From Chitinivibrionales bacterium (GTDB lineage: Bacteria; Fibrobacterota; Chitinivibrionia; Chitinivibrionales; FEN-1185), in assembly GCA_028718065.1 (NCBI GenBank), contig JAQUMP010000106.1, positions 1 through 9,288 of the forward strand: a stretch of DNA of 9,288 bases. Reading direction: 5' to 3'. A model generated the notes under the pieces. It saw only the letters and a program-made list of their open reading frames with translations, searched no databases and had not been told where the DNA came from. Shown piece by piece: positions 1-6,221 of the stretch. The stretch's first letter is position 1; every line of letters begins with the position of its first letter. A program made the position numbers and the translations under genes.

Positions 1-1686
1 CCCGATTAATTTTCCATCGATGGAAACATCGGCCATGGGCGGATTGGAGGCGATAAAAATAGTGGCCGGTTCACCCCGCGGCGCGGCCACGGCTTTAGGC
101 GCTTCGGGCGCGGGCGGCGGAGGAGGCGCAGGCGCGGCGACCGGGGCCGGTGCAGGCGCTTCGGGTGCTGCTACGGGGGCCGGCGCGGGCGGCGGCGGCG
201 CGGTTTTTTCCAGGGTCAACAATTCCTTTTGAATGCCGCCCTGAAAATCGATGATTTTATCCAGTTCCTCGTAGCCGGGCTTGGTAAGGACCACCGAAAC
301 CGCGCCCAGAATGGAAGGATTGTTCCAGGTGTAGGGAGTAACGCCCATTAATTTGCCCTCGATCTTTACCGACGCGCCGGAAGGGCTGGAGGTAATGGTC
401 AGGCGATTGACCTGCGAGGCCGTTGACGGCGCGGGAGTCGGCGCGGCGGCCGCCACGGTGGCGCGTTGTTGTTTGCGCGGCGCCTGCGGCTTTATTTTTG
501 GGGCCGGCGGGGCCACCGGTTGTCTGCGTTCCTCCGCGACGATTTTGCTCGGCTCCGGCGCGGGCGGCGGGGGCGCCGGCGTTGCGACCGGGGGCGGCGG
601 CGCAGGGGTTACGGTTGCGGGGACGGCGGGCTGCGATTGCACGGGCAATTGCACCGGCGCGACAACCTCGGGCACGGCAACCTGGGCTTGCTTTTTGGAA
701 TACATTAAAATGCCGAAGGTAACGAGTCCGCCGACCAGGATCACCAACAATGCCGTAATTAAAACGGGCATAATGGGGAAAGATTTTGGTTTTTTCTCGC
801 CGAAAGAATCTTCTTCGTCTTCCCAGGATGGCGGCTCGGGCTCAAACGCAGGCCTGGCCGAAGGCGCTGGGGACGGCTTTGGGGCCGTCGGCCGGGGCGC
901 CGGCGCCGGCGCTGCCGGACGGGGCGGCGCCGGTATGAATTGCGTCTGCGCCTCCGCGAATTTTGGATAATTATCCCCTTGACTTGCGGGACGCGCCGTT
1001 TCCAGCCGGCGCCGCGGCGGCGCCGGAGGGGGCGTTATTGATTGTTCGGGTCTTTGGCGTTGGGCTGGCGCCTGCGGCAACTCAAAAACGTAATCTTCCG
1101 ACGATGCCGGCACGACGGGCCGGGATGCCGGCTGCGGCGGCACGGGCGCCGCGGTGGCATAGCGCGGCGTGATTTCTTCGAACGGTTCCGCATAGGGTTG
1201 TGGCGCTGAAGGCGGAGCATTGGCGGTTTTATGGGCGATTGCGCTTTGAATCTCGGATTGAAATGAATCGAACTCGGCTTTTTGCGGAGGCTTATTAATA
1301 TAGCTTTTAATATCGCTTAAACTGATGGTCTGCGTCTGCTTGATGATGTCCTGCGAACTATGCAGCAGGTCGAATTCGTTTTCGTAAATCTTGAGAATAT
1401 TCTGAACGCCGGCGCGGTTTAATATATTGCGCACCTCGACGCCCGGTGACAGAATGCTGAGGCGGCCGCTGACATCGAGGATACGCTTGTTAATGGCAAG
1501 CAGCACATTGATGGTGTCCGAATAGATATAGTCAAGCGGCGAAAAATCGACCGCGAAATTGCGCTTGCCGCTGCCGATCATGTTGTTAATTGTGGTGCGC
1601 AGCAACTCCGAATCGTAAATCTCACCTTCGCTGATGACCGGTGTGAGAATATCAAAAATGCCGCTTGTTTTAACTTGGAATTCGAT
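1..1686 (-). CDS. STAS-linker-TM-PEGA-PEGA membrane protein (3' end beyond window)
   Basis: This reading frame is open for 562 codons and runs off the left edge, so the C-terminus is missing. Residues 1-105 look like a STAS (anti-sigma-antagonist) domain, with the core DFSPLDYIYSDTINVLL around residues 47-63. A Pro/Ala-rich linker with an acidic patch (EDEED) follows. One transmembrane helix spans about 306-329 (MPVLITALLVILVGGLVTFG) and is flanked by lysines. A second Pro/Ala linker leads to a PEGA domain at 429-494 (starts LTITSSPSGASVKIEGKLMG). A third linker, in which APAPVAAP occurs twice, leads to the beginning of a second PEGA repeat at 541 (ATIFIASNPPMADVSIDGK). I infer a cytoplasmic STAS domain and PEGA domains outside the membrane. 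The start is set by AAGGAGG six bases before an ATC codon: an in-frame TAG lies two codons upstream, and the next ATG is codon 36, inside the STAS fold. The exact function is unknown; a signalling or envelope-anchoring role is a guess. Confidence 0.88.
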   Translation of the reverse strand, partial: MEFQVKTSGIFDILTPVISEGEIYDSELLRTTINNMIGSGKRNFAVDFSPLDYIYSDTINVLLAINKRILDVSGRLSILSPGVEVRNILNRAGVQNILKIYENEFDLLHSSQDIIKQTQTISLSDIKSYINKPPQKAEFDSFQSEIQSAIAHKTANAPPSAPQPYAEPFEEITPRYATAAPVPPQPASRPVVPASSEDYVFELPQAPAQRQRPEQSITPPPAPPRRRLETARPASQGDNYPKFAEAQTQFIPAPPRPAAPAPAPRPTAPKPSPAPSARPAFEPEPPSWEDEEDSFGEKKPKSFPIMPVLITALLVILVGGLVTFGILMYSKKQAQVAVPEVVAPVQLPVQSQPAVPATVTPAPPPPVATPAPPPPAPEPSKIVAEERRQPVAPPAPKIKPQAPRKQQRATVAAAAPTPAPSTASQVNRLTITSSPSGASVKIEGKLMGVTPYTWNNPSILGAVSVVLTKPGYEELDKIIDFQGGIQKELLTLEKTAPPPPAPAPVAAPEAPAPAPVAAPAPPPPPAPEAPKAVAAPRGEPATIFIASNPPMADVSIDGKLIG

Positions 1687-1692
1687 ACGCTA

Positions 1693-1699
1693 CCTCCTT
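1693..1699 (-). promoter_or_regulatory. Shine-Dalgarno AAGGAGG deciding a non-canonical ATC start
   Basis: On the minus strand AAGGAGG is followed by TAGCGT and then ATC GAA TTC, the first codons that give a sensible STAS N-terminus (MEFQVKTSG). The six-base spacing is ideal and no ATG, GTG or TTG is available at the right distance in frame. The same bases form half of the palindrome at 1694-1706 (CTCCT-TCA-AGGAG in the RNA), so the site may be partly masked. Confidence 0.75.
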
Positions 1700-1722
1700 G
1701 AAGGAGTTAATAAGATATTCTC

Positions 1723-1749
1723 TTTTTGCGGGTTCCCGACCTGCAAAAA
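1723..1749. repeat. Inverted repeat between tRNA-Arg and the STAS-PEGA gene
   Basis: On the plus strand the arms are TTTTTGCGGGT and ACCTGCAAAAA around a five-base loop TCCCG. Ten of eleven positions are Watson-Crick pairs and the other is G-T on this strand (A-C on the minus-strand RNA). The T-run is on the 5' side and the A-run on the 3' side on both strands, the opposite of a normal intrinsic terminator. It is more likely a processing or leader hairpin, or a protein-binding site, than a terminator. Confidence 0.5.
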
Positions 1750-1751
1750 AT

Positions 1752-1825
1752 TACGCCAGGAGGGAATCGAACCCACGACCTTCGGCTTCGGAGGCCGACA
1801 CTCTATCCAACTGAGCTACTGGCGC
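1752..1825 (-). tRNA. tRNA-Arg (anticodon CCG)
   Basis: The 74-base cloverleaf reads as acceptor GCGCCAG/CTGGCGT (terminal G-T pair), T8 A9, D arm GCTC-AGTTGGATA-GAGT, anticodon stem TCGGC/GCCGA with loop CTCCGAA (anticodon CCG, reading CGG), variable loop AGGTC, T arm GTGGG-TTCGATT-CCCTC, and discriminator A. The T stem has one T-T mismatch at its second pair. CCA is not encoded: the bases after the discriminator are ATTTTTT, so CCA must be added enzymatically. It lies just downstream of the topoisomerase operon and 65 bases ahead of the STAS-PEGA gene on the same strand. Confidence 0.95.
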
Positions 1826-1878
1826 CAATGTTCGCATGGGCTATAATACGGCGCCCGTCCTGAAAGGCGACCGTTAAT

Positions 1879-1907
1879 AATATAGTAATTTGTGCCGGTT
1901 TGTTCAA
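1879..1907 (-). promoter_or_regulatory. Sigma70-like promoter for tRNA-Arg
   Basis: On the minus strand TTGAAC (1907-1902) and TATATT (1884-1879) are separated by exactly 17 bases, predicting a start near 1872 and a leader of about 47 bases before the tRNA. A second possible -10, TATTAT at 1848-1843, would start about 11 bases before the tRNA but lacks a good -35. No separate promoter is visible for the STAS-PEGA gene, so this promoter may serve both. Confidence 0.6.
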
Positions 1908-1943
1908 ACCAAAATTTCCGTTAAACGGCCGCGGTTTTGGTTT
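1906..1943 (-). terminator. Terminator-like inverted repeat ending the parE-parC operon
   Basis: On the plus strand nine-base perfect arms AAACCAAAA and TTTTGGTTT flank a 20-base interior that holds its own palindrome CCGTTAAACGG. It begins at the stop codon of the small gene ending at 1943. In minus-strand RNA the 3' arm is U-rich (UUUUGGUUU), consistent with a weak intrinsic terminator, but there is no clean U-run. The last two bases overlap the -35 of the tRNA promoter. Confidence 0.5.
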
Positions 1944-2212
1944 TATTCCGCCCACTCCTTTTCCCCGAGCAATTGCCGCAAACGCGGATGAACGAAGCCG
2001 TCGGATGTTTTGAGGTGCCCAAGCGCCGTAACCATGACCTGCTTCTGAGCCTGCGGGCCGATCCGCGGATTCAGCAGAAGCTGGTATTCGTCGCGCAGGC
2101 GCACCAATCCGCCGTCGCTGCCGCAGCTTTCCCACCGGACCACCACGCCGCGCTGCGCGAGCGCATGCATGAGCAGCTCAAAATCCGGATCGGGCGCTTT
2201 AAGGGGAATCAT
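1943..2212 (-). CDS. Small conserved-looking hypothetical protein (89 aa)
   Basis: I do not recognise a named family. It encodes an 89-residue soluble protein without signal peptide or membrane segment, beginning MIPLKAPDPDFELLMHAL. Visible features are an N-terminal helix, a GGLVRLRDEYQLLLNPRI segment that looks like a beta hairpin, and a C-terminal helical part ending RLRQLLGEKEWAE. The layout (two predicted helices around a Gly-Gly-Leu-x-Arg-Leu/Val-Arg strand) resembles small uncharacterised proteins I have seen in several diderm phyla; this is memory, not a search. It starts 25 bases after the parC stop on the same strand, so it is probably the last gene of that operon. No strong Shine-Dalgarno precedes the ATG, which suggests coupling to parC translation. 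A 118-codon frame on the opposite strand overlaps it but lacks operon support. Confidence 0.6.
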   Translation of the reverse strand: MIPLKAPDPDFELLMHALAQRGVVVRWESCGSDGGLVRLRDEYQLLLNPRIGPQAQKQVMVTALGHLKTSDGFVHPRLRQLLGEKEWAE

Positions 2213-2237
2213 GATGGACCGGTTTTATTAGCGTCTT

Positions 2238-4163
2238 TTAAGTTTCGCCCGGTTCGGGTTGCCCACCGGCGCCTTCGATATGCGCGCTTTTAATTTCGCG
2301 CGGGGAAAGCCGGATGCCGCCGGCCTTATTACCGCGCACCGGGTAGTCGGCGATTTCAAAGGACTCCTCGGCAATGCGCTGGTACGGTTTTGGCTTGTAT
2401 TCCAAGTGGATTGTCCCGGCAATGGCCGTAGTAAGCTTGAGCACGTCGCTGCCATCGGGAACGAGGGAATAGGGCTTATTCAGGATGAATTTTTCGATGG
2501 AGCACCGCTTGATATAGGGCCGGCCGTTTTTATTGTCGCGGTAGACCAAGGTGTAAACAATGTCTTTGTTGACAAAACCGCACCACCACATGCCTTTGTC
2601 GACAAAGAGTTTGTCCGGCGCGTTAATGACCGACCAGACCCCCGATTTACGGATGGTTAAGACCCGGTCGAAGGTTGACACATCGCAGACGGCGCCGCCG
2701 TTGACTTCGTACCCCAGGTAGCCGCTCTGATGGTCGTAGCGCAATTTAAGGTTGCGCTGGGCGACTTCGCGCACGTCTACTTTTTCAAACGACACGAGTT
2801 TTGTTTTGCGCGGGAACTGTTTGGCGTATTTTTTACACAGGCCTTCCAGGTAATCGATGGTAAAGACGATAATGTTGTCGAGACTGTGCTTTATTTCTTT
2901 AAGACGTTTGTTGATTTCGGCGATCTCTTTCTGGGCGCGGTTGATGTCGTAGCGGCTGATGCGGCGGATGGGGATTGCCAGCAGCGCCTCGACGTCTTCG
3001 TCGGTGATAGGGCGCTTGACCTGGTCCTTGAAGGGCCCAAACCCCTTGTAAACCGCCTTGACCACGTCTTCGGCGGTTGCCATTTCTTCGATGCGTTTAT
3101 AGATGCGTTCTTCGATAAAGATGCGCTCGAGCGTCCGGGCGTGCAGTTTGTCGCGCGCGCGCTTGTCTTCGATTTTAAGCTCGGCCTTGAGCAGGTCCAC
3201 GAGCTGGCCGGCGGCATGCTGGATTAAATCGGTGGCGGTTATGACCACGGGCTTGTTGGAGTCGTCGATGACCATGAACGAGAGCGGCACGGAGACTTCG
3301 CAATCGGTAAAGGCATAGAGCGCATCCACGGTTTCGGCCGTGTGCATGCCGCGCGCCAGGTGGATCTCTATTTCCACCGCTTCGGCCGTGAAATCGGAGA
3401 TGCTGGCGATCTTGATTTTGTTGTGCCGCGCGGCCGATTCCACGGAGGCGATAAGGCTGGCGGTGGTGGTGCCGTAGGGGATTTGGCGGACCACGATGCG
3501 TTTTTCGTCGCTCGTGTCAAGCTCGGCGCGGATGCGCACCTTGCCGTTGCCGTCGGCATATTCGGAGACGTCGCACAGGCCGCCCGTGGGAAAATCGGGG
3601 AACAACTGGAATTTTTCCCCGCGCAGGCAGGCGATTTCGGCCCGCAGCACTTCCAGAAAATTATGCGGCAGGATTTTGGTGGCCATGCCCACGGCAATGC
3701 CTTCGGCGCCGATAATCAGCATGACCGGCAGCTTGGCCGGCAGCGTTATGGGTTCCTTATGGCGGCTGTCGTAGGAGAGTTCGAAGGCGGTGGTGTCGGG
3801 GTTAAACAGGGTTTCGCGCGCCAGGGCCGTGAGCCGGCATTCGATGTAGCGCGCGGCCGAAGCCTCGTCGCCGGTGTAAATGTTGCCGAAATTTCCCTGC
3901 TTTTCGATAAAGAGGTCCTTGTTGGCCAGGACCACCAGGGCCGAGTAGATCGAAGCGTCGCCGTGCGGGTGATACTGCATCGCCCGTCCGACGGCATTGG
4001 CCACCTTGTGAAACTTGCCGTCGTCCATTTCAAAAAGGGTATACAGAATGCGGCGCTGCACGGGCTTGAGGCCGTCGGCGATGTGCGGAATGGCGCGGTC
4101 CTTGATAACGTAAGAGGCGTATTCCAGAAAGTTCGTATTAAAGAGCGTGTTGACAAACGTCAT
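2238..4163 (-). CDS. parC: DNA topoisomerase IV subunit A (ParC)
   Basis: ParC is the DNA-cleaving and rejoining subunit of a type II topoisomerase that decatenates daughter chromosomes. At 641 residues it is shorter than E. coli ParC (about 750) and near what I recall for chlamydial and spirochaetal relatives. The catalytic tyrosine is Y106 in the motif AARYIE, preceded by R105, with HPHGD at 65-69 in the DNA-binding helix. The intercalating isoleucine equivalent is I164 (TKILPHN). Residues 320-440 form the helical tower and coiled coil, ending near DINRAQKEIAEINKRLKEI. The C-terminal beta part (about 450-641) lacks a GyrA box (QRRGGKG), which argues for topoisomerase IV rather than gyrase; it ends with VRGNKAGGIRLSP and a Gly/Pro tail. 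Positions matching E. coli ParC S80 and E84 are A70 and S74. The ATG overlaps the parE stop as ATGA, so translation is coupled. Confidence 0.95.
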   Translation of the reverse strand: MTFVNTLFNTNFLEYASYVIKDRAIPHIADGLKPVQRRILYTLFEMDDGKFHKVANAVGRAMQYHPHGDASIYSALVVLANKDLFIEKQGNFGNIYTGDEASAARYIECRLTALARETLFNPDTTAFELSYDSRHKEPITLPAKLPVMLIIGAEGIAVGMATKILPHNFLEVLRAEIACLRGEKFQLFPDFPTGGLCDVSEYADGNGKVRIRAELDTSDEKRIVVRQIPYGTTTASLIASVESAARHNKIKIASISDFTAEAVEIEIHLARGMHTAETVDALYAFTDCEVSVPLSFMVIDDSNKPVVITATDLIQHAAGQLVDLLKAELKIEDKRARDKLHARTLERIFIEERIYKRIEEMATAEDVVKAVYKGFGPFKDQVKRPITDEDVEALLAIPIRRISRYDINRAQKEIAEINKRLKEIKHSLDNIIVFTIDYLEGLCKKYAKQFPRKTKLVSFEKVDVREVAQRNLKLRYDHQSGYLGYEVNGGAVCDVSTFDRVLTIRKSGVWSVINAPDKLFVDKGMWWCGFVNKDIVYTLVYRDNKNGRPYIKRCSIEKFILNKPYSLVPDGSDVLKLTTAIAGTIHLEYKPKPYQRIAEESFEIADYPVRGNKAGGIRLSPREIKSAHIEGAGGQPEPGET

Positions 4164-5968
4164 GCGACCAGGTTCTCCATGATGAACGTGCGTCGTTCCG
4201 GCGTGTTTTTGCCCATGTAAAAATCGAGCGTCTGGGGCACGCCTTTAATGGATTTTACATCCACCTTGATGAGCCGGATGTTTTCGCCGATAAACTGCTT
4301 GAATTCGGCCGGCGAAATTTCGCCCAGTCCTTTAAAGCGCGTGATCTCCGGGTCGCTCAGGTCGTTTTCGGCCCGGGTGCGTTCTTTTTCGCTGTAGCAG
4401 TAACGCGTCTCTTTTTTATTGCGGACGCGAAAGAGCGGGGTTTCCAGAATGTAAACATGGCCCGCGATGACAAGCTCTTCGAAATAGTTAAGGAAGAAGG
4501 TCATGAGCAGGTTGCGGATATGAAAGCCGTCGACGTCGGCGTCGGTGGCGATGATGATTTTATTATAGCGCAGGTTCTCCAGATCTTCTTCGATGCGCAG
4601 GGCCATCATAAGGTTGTAGAGTTCTTCGTTTTCGTAAACGGCGGTGCGGTTGCGGCCGTAGCAGTTCTGGGGTTTGCCGCGCAGGGTGAAAATGGCCTGC
4701 CGCAGCACGTCGCGCGAAGAAACAATGGAGCCGGCGGCCGAAAGCCCTTCGGTGAGGAAAATCATGGTCTCTTCGCCGTGCTTAGGGTCGCCCAAGTGGA
4801 ATTTGCAGTCCTTTAAATTGGGGTTGTGGATTTCGATGCGTTTCGCCGCTTCCTTGGCGTCTTTTTTGACCGCGTTGAGTTCCTTGCGCAGACGTTCGTT
4901 GGCCAGGATTTTGGTTTGCAACAGCCGGGACGACTCCACGTTTTTATGCAGGAAATCGACCACGCCGCTCTTGACCTCGCCCACGACCCAGCTTTTGATT
5001 TCGGTATTGCCCAGCTTGTTCTTGGTTTGCGATTCAAACACCGGGCTCTTGAGTTTTACGGCAATGGCGGCGCTGACGCCTTCGCGCACGTCAAGACCAT
5101 TGAAATCGCTTTTAAAGAACTCGTTGATGCCTTTTAAAATGCCTTCGCGAAAGGCGCTTAAGTGCGTGCCGCCGTCGCTGGTGTACTGGCCATTTACAAA
5201 AGAGAAATAGGTTTCGCCGTAGTTGGCGGTGTGGGTAAAGGCGAATTCCAGCAGTTTGGTACGGTAATGGCCGATGGGGTAGACGGCCGATTCGCCCACT
5301 TCGGCGGTCAGAAGATCGGGCAGGCCGTTCTTGGACTCAAACGTCTGGCCGTTAAAGATAAGCCGCAGGCCCTGATTGAGGTAGGCGTAGTTGCGCAGAC
5401 GTTGTTCCACGTATTCCGGATTAACGCTGAACTCCGTAAAAATCTCGGGGTCCGGTTCGAACTCCACATAGGTGCCGTCGTGCGCGCTGGCCGCCTTGCC
5501 TTTTTTGTGGCTGACCTGCTTGCCGCGCGAGAAAACCGCTTCGAAAAAATCGCCGTCGCGATAGGAGATTACCTTAAAATGGGACGCGAGCGCGTTTACG
5601 GCCTTGGTGCCGACGCCGTTGAGGCCCACCGAGAACTGGAAGACCTCGTCGTTGTATTTTGCGCCGGTATTGATGACGGAAACGCACTCGATGACTTTAC
5701 CCAGCGGTATGCCGCGACCGTAATCGCGCACTGAGATGAGGTTGTTATCGATTTTAATGTCGATTTTTTTGCCGTTGCCCATGATGAATTCGTCGACGGC
5801 GTTGTCGATGATTTCCTTGAGCAGGACATAAACGCCGTCATCGGGGTTGCTGCCGTCGCCGATGCGGCCGATATACATGCCCGTGCGCAGGCGGATATGC
5901 TCCAGGGAGCTTAGGGTCTTAATGGAATCTTCGGTATATTGCGGGGCGCCGGATTTGTCTTTGGCCAT
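4160..5968 (-). CDS. parE: DNA topoisomerase IV subunit B (ParE)
   Basis: ParE is the ATPase subunit that works with ParC in decatenation and relaxation of DNA. The 602 residues are complete. The GHKL ATPase domain comes first: general base E52 and Mg-binding N56 in KEIIDNAVDE, D82 in RDYGRGIP, and the ATP lid GLNGVGTKAVNAL at 115-127. The transducer domain carries the ATP-contacting QTKNKL at 314-319. The TOPRIM domain has the catalytic E407 and the metal-binding D476/D478/D480 (TDADVDG). The C-terminus ends with ITRFKGLGEISPAEFK and the usual topoisomerase tail. It lacks the 165-residue insertion of proteobacterial GyrB. The motif normally EGDSA reads EGLSA (L409). The start is at the conserved N-terminus, although the Shine-Dalgarno is weak. 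It is first in the operon, behind the promoter at 6044-6073. Confidence 0.95.
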   Translation of the reverse strand: MAKDKSGAPQYTEDSIKTLSSLEHIRLRTGMYIGRIGDGSNPDDGVYVLLKEIIDNAVDEFIMGNGKKIDIKIDNNLISVRDYGRGIPLGKVIECVSVINTGAKYNDEVFQFSVGLNGVGTKAVNALASHFKVISYRDGDFFEAVFSRGKQVSHKKGKAASAHDGTYVEFEPDPEIFTEFSVNPEYVEQRLRNYAYLNQGLRLIFNGQTFESKNGLPDLLTAEVGESAVYPIGHYRTKLLEFAFTHTANYGETYFSFVNGQYTSDGGTHLSAFREGILKGINEFFKSDFNGLDVREGVSAAIAVKLKSPVFESQTKNKLGNTEIKSWVVGEVKSGVVDFLHKNVESSRLLQTKILANERLRKELNAVKKDAKEAAKRIEIHNPNLKDCKFHLGDPKHGEETMIFLTEGLSAAGSIVSSRDVLRQAIFTLRGKPQNCYGRNRTAVYENEELYNLMMALRIEEDLENLRYNKIIIATDADVDGFHIRNLLMTFFLNYFEELVIAGHVYILETPLFRVRNKKETRYCYSEKERTRAENDLSDPEITRFKGLGEISPAEFKQFIGENIRLIKVDVKSIKGVPQTLDFYMGKNTPERRTFIMENLVA

Positions 5969-6015
5969 AGTCGCTGATATATCTTTTGTAAACCGCTAAA
6001 ATCGTTTATAAAACC

Positions 6016-6043
6016 AAGGGTAGTTGAAAATACATTTACCCTT
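6016..6043. repeat. Perfect inverted repeat at the parE transcription start
   Basis: AAGGGTA and TACCCTT are perfect seven-base arms with a 14-base spacer. The repeat abuts the -10 element of the parE promoter and spans the predicted start near 6037. This is a typical operator position; it could also fold as a 5' leader hairpin. No regulator is encoded nearby. Confidence 0.55.
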
Positions 6044-6073
6044 ATAATACAAGCAATAGCGGCACGCTGTCAA
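6044..6073 (-). promoter_or_regulatory. Strong sigma70-like promoter of parE-parC
   Basis: On the minus strand TTGACA (perfect consensus, 6073-6068) and TATTAT (6049-6044) are separated by 18 bases, and TG directly precedes the -10. Transcription would start near 6037, giving a leader of about 69 bases before the parE ATG at 5968. Confidence 0.8.
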
Positions 6074-6144
6074 GGCCCATACCAAGAATGGTGGTTATTG
6101 CATTTCGGCGCTTACACAATAAAAAATATTTTCCGATTACGCCA

Positions 6145-6173
6145 TTGCAATTTATTTGATTTTGCACTATAAT
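6145..6173 (+). promoter_or_regulatory. Sigma70-like promoter of malQ
   Basis: TTGCAA (6145-6150) and a perfect TATAAT (6168-6173) are separated by 17 bases, predicting a start near 6180 and a leader of about 41 bases before the malQ ATG at 6222. It diverges from the parE promoter, with about 71 bases between the two -35 elements. Confidence 0.8.
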
Positions 6174-6221
6174 ATAAAGTATTATTACCCGATCCATTTC
6201 CGCGCAAAGAAAAGAGTGCCT

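Noticed and set aside
890..915. Tandem GGCGCC-type repeats
   Set aside because: They are the coding consequence of Pro/Ala codons in the linker, not a separate repeat element.
353..970. Long Gly/Ala/Cys-rich plus-strand frame at the left edge
   Set aside because: It is the antisense shadow of the Pro/Ala-rich linkers of the STAS-PEGA gene; composition is low-complexity and without domains.
1937..2293. 118-codon plus-strand frame opposite the small operon gene
   Set aside because: It overlaps the end of parC antisense, has no family resemblance, and the minus-strand frame fits the operon better.
3342..4220. 292-codon plus-strand frame antisense to parC
   Set aside because: It is a codon-usage shadow of parC; the minus-strand product is unmistakable, and this frame gives Gly/Val/Phe-rich sequence with no recognisable domain.
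6156..6221. Longer malQ start at an in-frame TTG
   Set aside because: It overlaps the TATAAT promoter and lies before the predicted transcript start; the extra residues are not part of the conserved GH77 N-terminus.
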